Origin: Actinoplanes utahensis
GTDB lineage: Bacteria > Actinomycetota > Actinomycetes > Mycobacteriales > Micromonosporaceae
Direction: 5' to 3'
Length of the DNA stretch: 64,000 nucleotides
Assembly: GCF_016862455.1 (NCBI RefSeq)
Contig: NZ_BOMZ01000002.1
Location: forward strand, 1 to 64,000
The notes below the pieces were generated by a model that was given only the letters and a program-made list of their open reading frames with translations, did no database searches and was not told the origin of the DNA. Position numbers and translations under genes: made by a program. This document shows, piece by piece, positions 61,087 to 64,000 of the stretch (the first letter of the stretch is position 1; every line of letters begins with the position of its first letter).

Positions 61087-61590
61087 CTAGGTGGTCAGCC
61101 CGTACCGTTCGACGATCGCCGGAAGCCACTCGGCCTCGCCGAACCGCAGGCCGTAGCGTTCGGCGAGGTCGCCGCCCTGCCCGGCCGCCTCGGGCCCGGC
61201 CGCGATGATCTCCGCCACCTCGCGGAAGAAGTGCTCGAACCCGGCCGGGGTGATGATCTCGATCATCCTGGCCGGGACCGCGCCGGCGTTCCACATCGCG
61301 TGCAGCTCGCCGCGCGGCTTGGTGATGTAACCACCCGGGCCGAGCACCGCCTCCCGGTCGCCGGAGCGGAAGCCGATCTCGCCCGCGAGGACGATCGAGT
61401 ACTCGTCCTCGCGGGTGTGCAGGTGCGGCGCCACCAGCGCGCCGACCGGGAACGGGTGCTCGACCACCGCCATCGCGCCGCCGGTGTCCTCGCCCCACAG
61501 CTTGAAATGCACACCGATGTCGCCGAGTGAGCCCACCAGCCCGCCACCCGGCTGCACCACGGTCAACGGCGGCGGCTCCGAAGTCGTCAT
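61087..61590 (-). CDS. Cupin-domain protein
   Basis: 167 residues, single cupin barrel. Motif 1 PHLHTREDEYSIVLAGEIGF gives His-x-His-Glu metal ligands; motif 2 is GGYITKPRGELHAMWNAG with the last His. This is the layout of small quercetinase-like or sensor cupins. A C-terminal helical tail (AEIIAAGPEAAGQ, WLPAIVERYGL) is typical of a group common in actinomycetes. The ATG at 61590 lacks a clear ribosome-binding site. Single gene, unknown substrate. Confidence 0.88.
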   Translation of the reverse strand: MTTSEPPPLTVVQPGGGLVGSLGDIGVHFKLWGEDTGGAMAVVEHPFPVGALVAPHLHTREDEYSIVLAGEIGFRSGDREAVLGPGGYITKPRGELHAMWNAGAVPARMIEIITPAGFEHFFREVAEIIAAGPEAAGQGGDLAERYGLRFGEAEWLPAIVERYGLTT

Positions 61591-61797
61591 GCATGGTGAC
61601 TACCGCATCCCCGGGGCCGCCCGCCAGCGAATTCCCCGGACCGGCGACGGTCACCGGACGGCCGTCGGACGGTGGGCCGCCGGGATGTCCCGGAACCAGA
61701 CGGTGAACTCGGCCGCGAGATGCCGATCGGCTGATGTCGTTTCGATCCCGCGGCACGGGGCACCTCCCGCACCCGAGGCCGGGATCAGGGAGTGGGC

Positions 61798-62946
61798 ATG
61801 TCGTTGACACAACGCAGCGCGGTGGAGCCGGGCACGGCGCTGGAGGATCTCGACGAGATCGCCGAGCGCTACGCGCACGCCCGGCAGACCGCTGACGAGG
61901 TACGGGCACGCCGGCTCCGCGACGACATGATCGCCGAGGCGCTGCCGATGGCCGACCGGCTCGCCCGCCGGTACCGGGGCGGGTCGGAGCCGCTGGCCGA
62001 CCTGGAGCAGGTGGCCCGCCTGGGACTGGTGAAGGTCGTCGACCGCTACGCCCCGGACCGCGGCTCCTTCACCGCGTACGCCGTCCACACCATCGTCGGG
62101 GAACTGAAACGGCACCTGCGAGACCGGAGCTGGGCCGTCCACGTGCCCCGCCCTCTGCAGGAGCTGACGATGGCGGTCACCCGGCACGAGGCGGATCTGA
62201 CCCGGGAACTCGGCCGCCGGCCCACCGACGCCGAGACCGCGCAGCGCGCCGGCATCACCGGCCGCGAACTCGACACGGCACGGATGACCGCGGCCGGCTA
62301 CCGCTCGATGTCGCTGGACATGCCCCTCGGCGACGGCGACGCGACGTACCTCGACCTGTTCGGCCAGACCGACGCGGCGCTGGAGAAGGTGCCCGACCAC
62401 CTGACGGTCACCGAACTGATCGCGGCGCTGCCGGCGCGGGAACGGCACGTGGTGATCGCCAGCTACTACGGCGGCCGCACCCAGGCCGACATCGCGGCCC
62501 AGCTCGGCATCTCGCAGATGCAGGTCTCCCGCATCCTGTCGCGGGCGCTGATCTGGCTGCGCGAGGGCCTGCTGACCGACCGGGTGCCACGGTGGCCGGG
62601 CTCGCACAGCGCGGAGGAGGACGCCTTCGCCATCACGACCGGCAACGGGCCGGACGGGCATCTCGAGATCCGCATCCGCGGCGAGGTGGACCGGGACAAC
62701 GCCGGCCGCCTGCGGACCGCCCTGCTCGACGTGGTCTGCCGGCAGAGCGCCGGCCGGCAGGTCACCCTGCACATGGCGGAGGTGCCGCTGCTGGACGCGA
62801 CGGGCGTGCGGGTCCTCCTGGCGGTGTACGAGGCCGCACAGGCCCGCGGCGTCACCGTGACCGCCACCGGATTGACCCCCATGGTCCGCCGGATCGCCGC
62901 CACGTCCGGGCTGGCCCCGATGCTCGCCGCGCCGGAGCGGGGCTGA
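61798..62946 (+). CDS. SigB/SigF-type sigma factor fused to an STAS domain
   Basis: 382 residues. Sigma regions 2-4 cover about 15-265: LARLGLVKVVDRYAPDRGSFTAYAV, HVPRPLQEL and TQADIAAQLGISQMQVSRILSRAL. An anti-anti-sigma STAS domain covers about 285-380 (EIRIRGEVDRDNAGRLRTAL, PLLDATGVRVLLAVYEAA). The phosphosite motif, usually D-S-S/T-G, is DATG here, leaving the threonine as the possible target. The fusion implies a sigma factor carrying its own release switch against an anti-sigma kinase. ATG 61798 has GGGAG 5 nt upstream. No anti-sigma gene is near. Confidence 0.93.
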   Translation: MSLTQRSAVEPGTALEDLDEIAERYAHARQTADEVRARRLRDDMIAEALPMADRLARRYRGGSEPLADLEQVARLGLVKVVDRYAPDRGSFTAYAVHTIVGELKRHLRDRSWAVHVPRPLQELTMAVTRHEADLTRELGRRPTDAETAQRAGITGRELDTARMTAAGYRSMSLDMPLGDGDATYLDLFGQTDAALEKVPDHLTVTELIAALPARERHVVIASYYGGRTQADIAAQLGISQMQVSRILSRALIWLREGLLTDRVPRWPGSHSAEEDAFAITTGNGPDGHLEIRIRGEVDRDNAGRLRTALLDVVCRQSAGRQVTLHMAEVPLLDATGVRVLLAVYEAAQARGVTVTATGLTPMVRRIAATSGLAPMLAAPERG

Positions 62947-62964
62947 CCGTCCGGCGGCCCGTCC

Positions 62965-63543
62965 TCAGCTCGCGGGGCCGGTCCGCCGGGGTCCCCGAGT
63001 CACGTACCCGGCGGCACCGGTGACCGCCAGGAGCGCGGCGGTGACGAGCGCCGTCCGGCTGTCCGGCGGCTGGCCCGCCCAGGTGAGCAGATACAGAGCG
63101 AACGGCTCCGGCACGGCGGGGACGCCGGCGGACACGCAGCCCGTCACGACCGGCAGGGTCCAGGCCAGTCGCCTGCCGAACAGCGTGGCGGCCAGGGCGG
63201 CGAGCCCGGTGAAGCCGGCCGCGTCCCGCGCGACGACGGCGACCGGAACCGTCGCCACCGCTGTCACCACGGCGACCGCGACCACGAAGATCGTGGCCAG
63301 GTGCAGCGCGCGGCGGGGCGCCCAGCGGATCGCCGCGGTCGCGTCCAGGACGCTGTCCGGCCCGCCCAGGCCGTGGCCGAGGACGGCGATGCCCAGCGCC
63401 AGCGCGAGGGCCGCGGCCGTGACGGCGTGCCGCGACCCGGCCGGGCCGGCGCCGAGCCAGGCGACGGCGGTCATGGCCGCTACCGCGCACAGGGCCCCGG
63501 CCGGCGCCTCACGGGAGCGCAGGAACAGCGCGACGGCGATCAC
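62965..63543 (-). CDS. Multi-span membrane protein
   Basis: 192 residues with five or six hydrophobic segments (about 1-30, 33-52, 70-98, 105-120, 125-140, 165-180). The GTG at 63543 overlaps the stop of the upstream gene (GTGA), so the two form an operon. I recognise no family; a role as a permease-like partner of the upstream gene is possible. Confidence 0.7.
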   Translation of the reverse strand: MIAVALFLRSREAPAGALCAVAAMTAVAWLGAGPAGSRHAVTAAALALALGIAVLGHGLGGPDSVLDATAAIRWAPRRALHLATIFVVAVAVVTAVATVPVAVVARDAAGFTGLAALAATLFGRRLAWTLPVVTGCVSAGVPAVPEPFALYLLTWAGQPPDSRTALVTAALLAVTGAAGYVTRGPRRTGPAS

Positions 63544-64000
63544 CGGCCGGCTCCGACACCGAGGGCGGCGGCCTGGTCGCCGCAGGCCAGACCGGCCGCG
63601 CGGACCGCGGCGACACGGCGTTGCTGCTCGGCGGCGGGCAATGCGACGAGCTTCTTCCACATCGTGTCGCGGATTGCCTGCTCGGCCGGGCCGACGGTCT
63701 GACCGGGGACCGGGTGGCTGCCGTGGAGCCAGGCGGCCGTCACGGCCCGGGCCCGCAGCACCGCCAGATGGTCGCCGTCGCCACGGGCGCAGAGCGGTGT
63801 GCCGGCGCCGGCCAGGATCCGGGCGGTCAGTTCGGCCGGATCATCGGTCGCGCCGAGGTTGTCGCTGTCCAGCCAGGCTTCCGAGGCCGGCTGCGGACGG
63901 CCGGTGCCGGGCGGCGCCTCGTGGACCGAGGCCGGCGCGTTCGGCAGCTTGGCGAGCAGGCGCAACGCCTCCCGGGACGGTGCGACGAGGGCGGGCAACT
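63540..64000 (-). CDS. Unknown protein, cut by the window edge
   Basis: About 153 residues of the C-terminal part are visible; the frame is open to the edge, so the start lies beyond 64000. Ala-rich and mostly helical: EALRLLAKLPNAPASV, TDDPAELTARILAGAG, DGDHLAVLRARAVTAAWLHG and IRDTMWKKLVALPAAEQQ. No span or known motif in this part. It is coupled to the membrane protein downstream by a 4-nt overlap. Confidence 0.65.
   Translation of the reverse strand, partial: LPALVAPSREALRLLAKLPNAPASVHEAPPGTGRPQPASEAWLDSDNLGATDDPAELTARILAGAGTPLCARGDGDHLAVLRARAVTAAWLHGSHPVPGQTVGPAEQAIRDTMWKKLVALPAAEQQRRVAAVRAAGLACGDQAAALGVGAGR

Overview
The window is very GC-rich, uses GTG and TTG starts freely, and carries a WhiA-type protein, a DivIVA protein, type VII secretion substrates, a SigB-type sigma factor with an STAS tail and many secreted glycoside hydrolases with CBM2 or ricin-type lectin modules. 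This points to a filamentous actinomycete, most likely Micromonosporaceae (Actinoplanes-like). That is inference from gene content; no rRNA or tRNA gene is present to prove it. There is no phage, IS element, CRISPR array or replication origin that I can see.

Layout: 1-1228 has tandem repeats and a small heat-shock gene behind a CIRCE operator. 1229-6893 has thymidine kinase, a WhiA-like protein without its HTH domain, a TAXI binding lipoprotein facing a histidine kinase/response regulator pair, and an SGNH hydrolase. 7092-10314 is a copper operon (CopD-CtaG fusion, PCuAC chaperone, CopC). 10596-29860 is a split mannan utilisation locus: secreted GH26 mannanase; AGE epimerase, PfkB sugar kinase and esterase; then binding protein, two permeases, GH2 mannosidase and GH5 enzyme, all with 4-nt overlaps, next to a divergent ROK repressor and an HTH-less LacI-like protein. 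Three related AT-rich operator-like sites tie these units together. Inside that block are an arsenic operon (ArsR-ArsC fusion, aquaglyceroporin, ArsC) and some unrelated genes.

29861-42235 is mixed: GNAT enzyme, MarR operon, SGNH esterase, a small membrane protein / sigma factor / PAS-GGDEF-EAL operon, FAD oxidoreductase, PP2C phosphatase and cold-shock protein. 42563-44833 looks like a type VII secretion effector cassette with a HExxH C-terminus. 44837-48312 has a membrane protein with a von Hippel-Lindau beta domain, a DivIVA protein and a TetR/SDR pair with a palindromic operator.

48518-61059 is a xylan and side-chain degradation cluster: two GH43, GH27, a CE3-like esterase, GH10 xylanase and two CE1-like esterases, nearly all with carbohydrate-binding modules. 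Three promoters share a CebR/CelR-like box and a common core. In the middle lies an ECF sigma factor fused through a zinc-finger-like motif and one membrane span to an extracellular AbfB (CBM42) domain, a likely one-protein arabinoxylan sensor. 61087-64000 has a cupin, the SigB-STAS fusion and two membrane-associated genes running off the edge.

The strongest candidates for something undescribed are the sigma-AbfB fusion with its neighbouring promoter set, the three-unit mannan regulon, the VHL-beta protein, the HTH-less WhiA and LacI relatives, and a dispersed hairpin repeat family.
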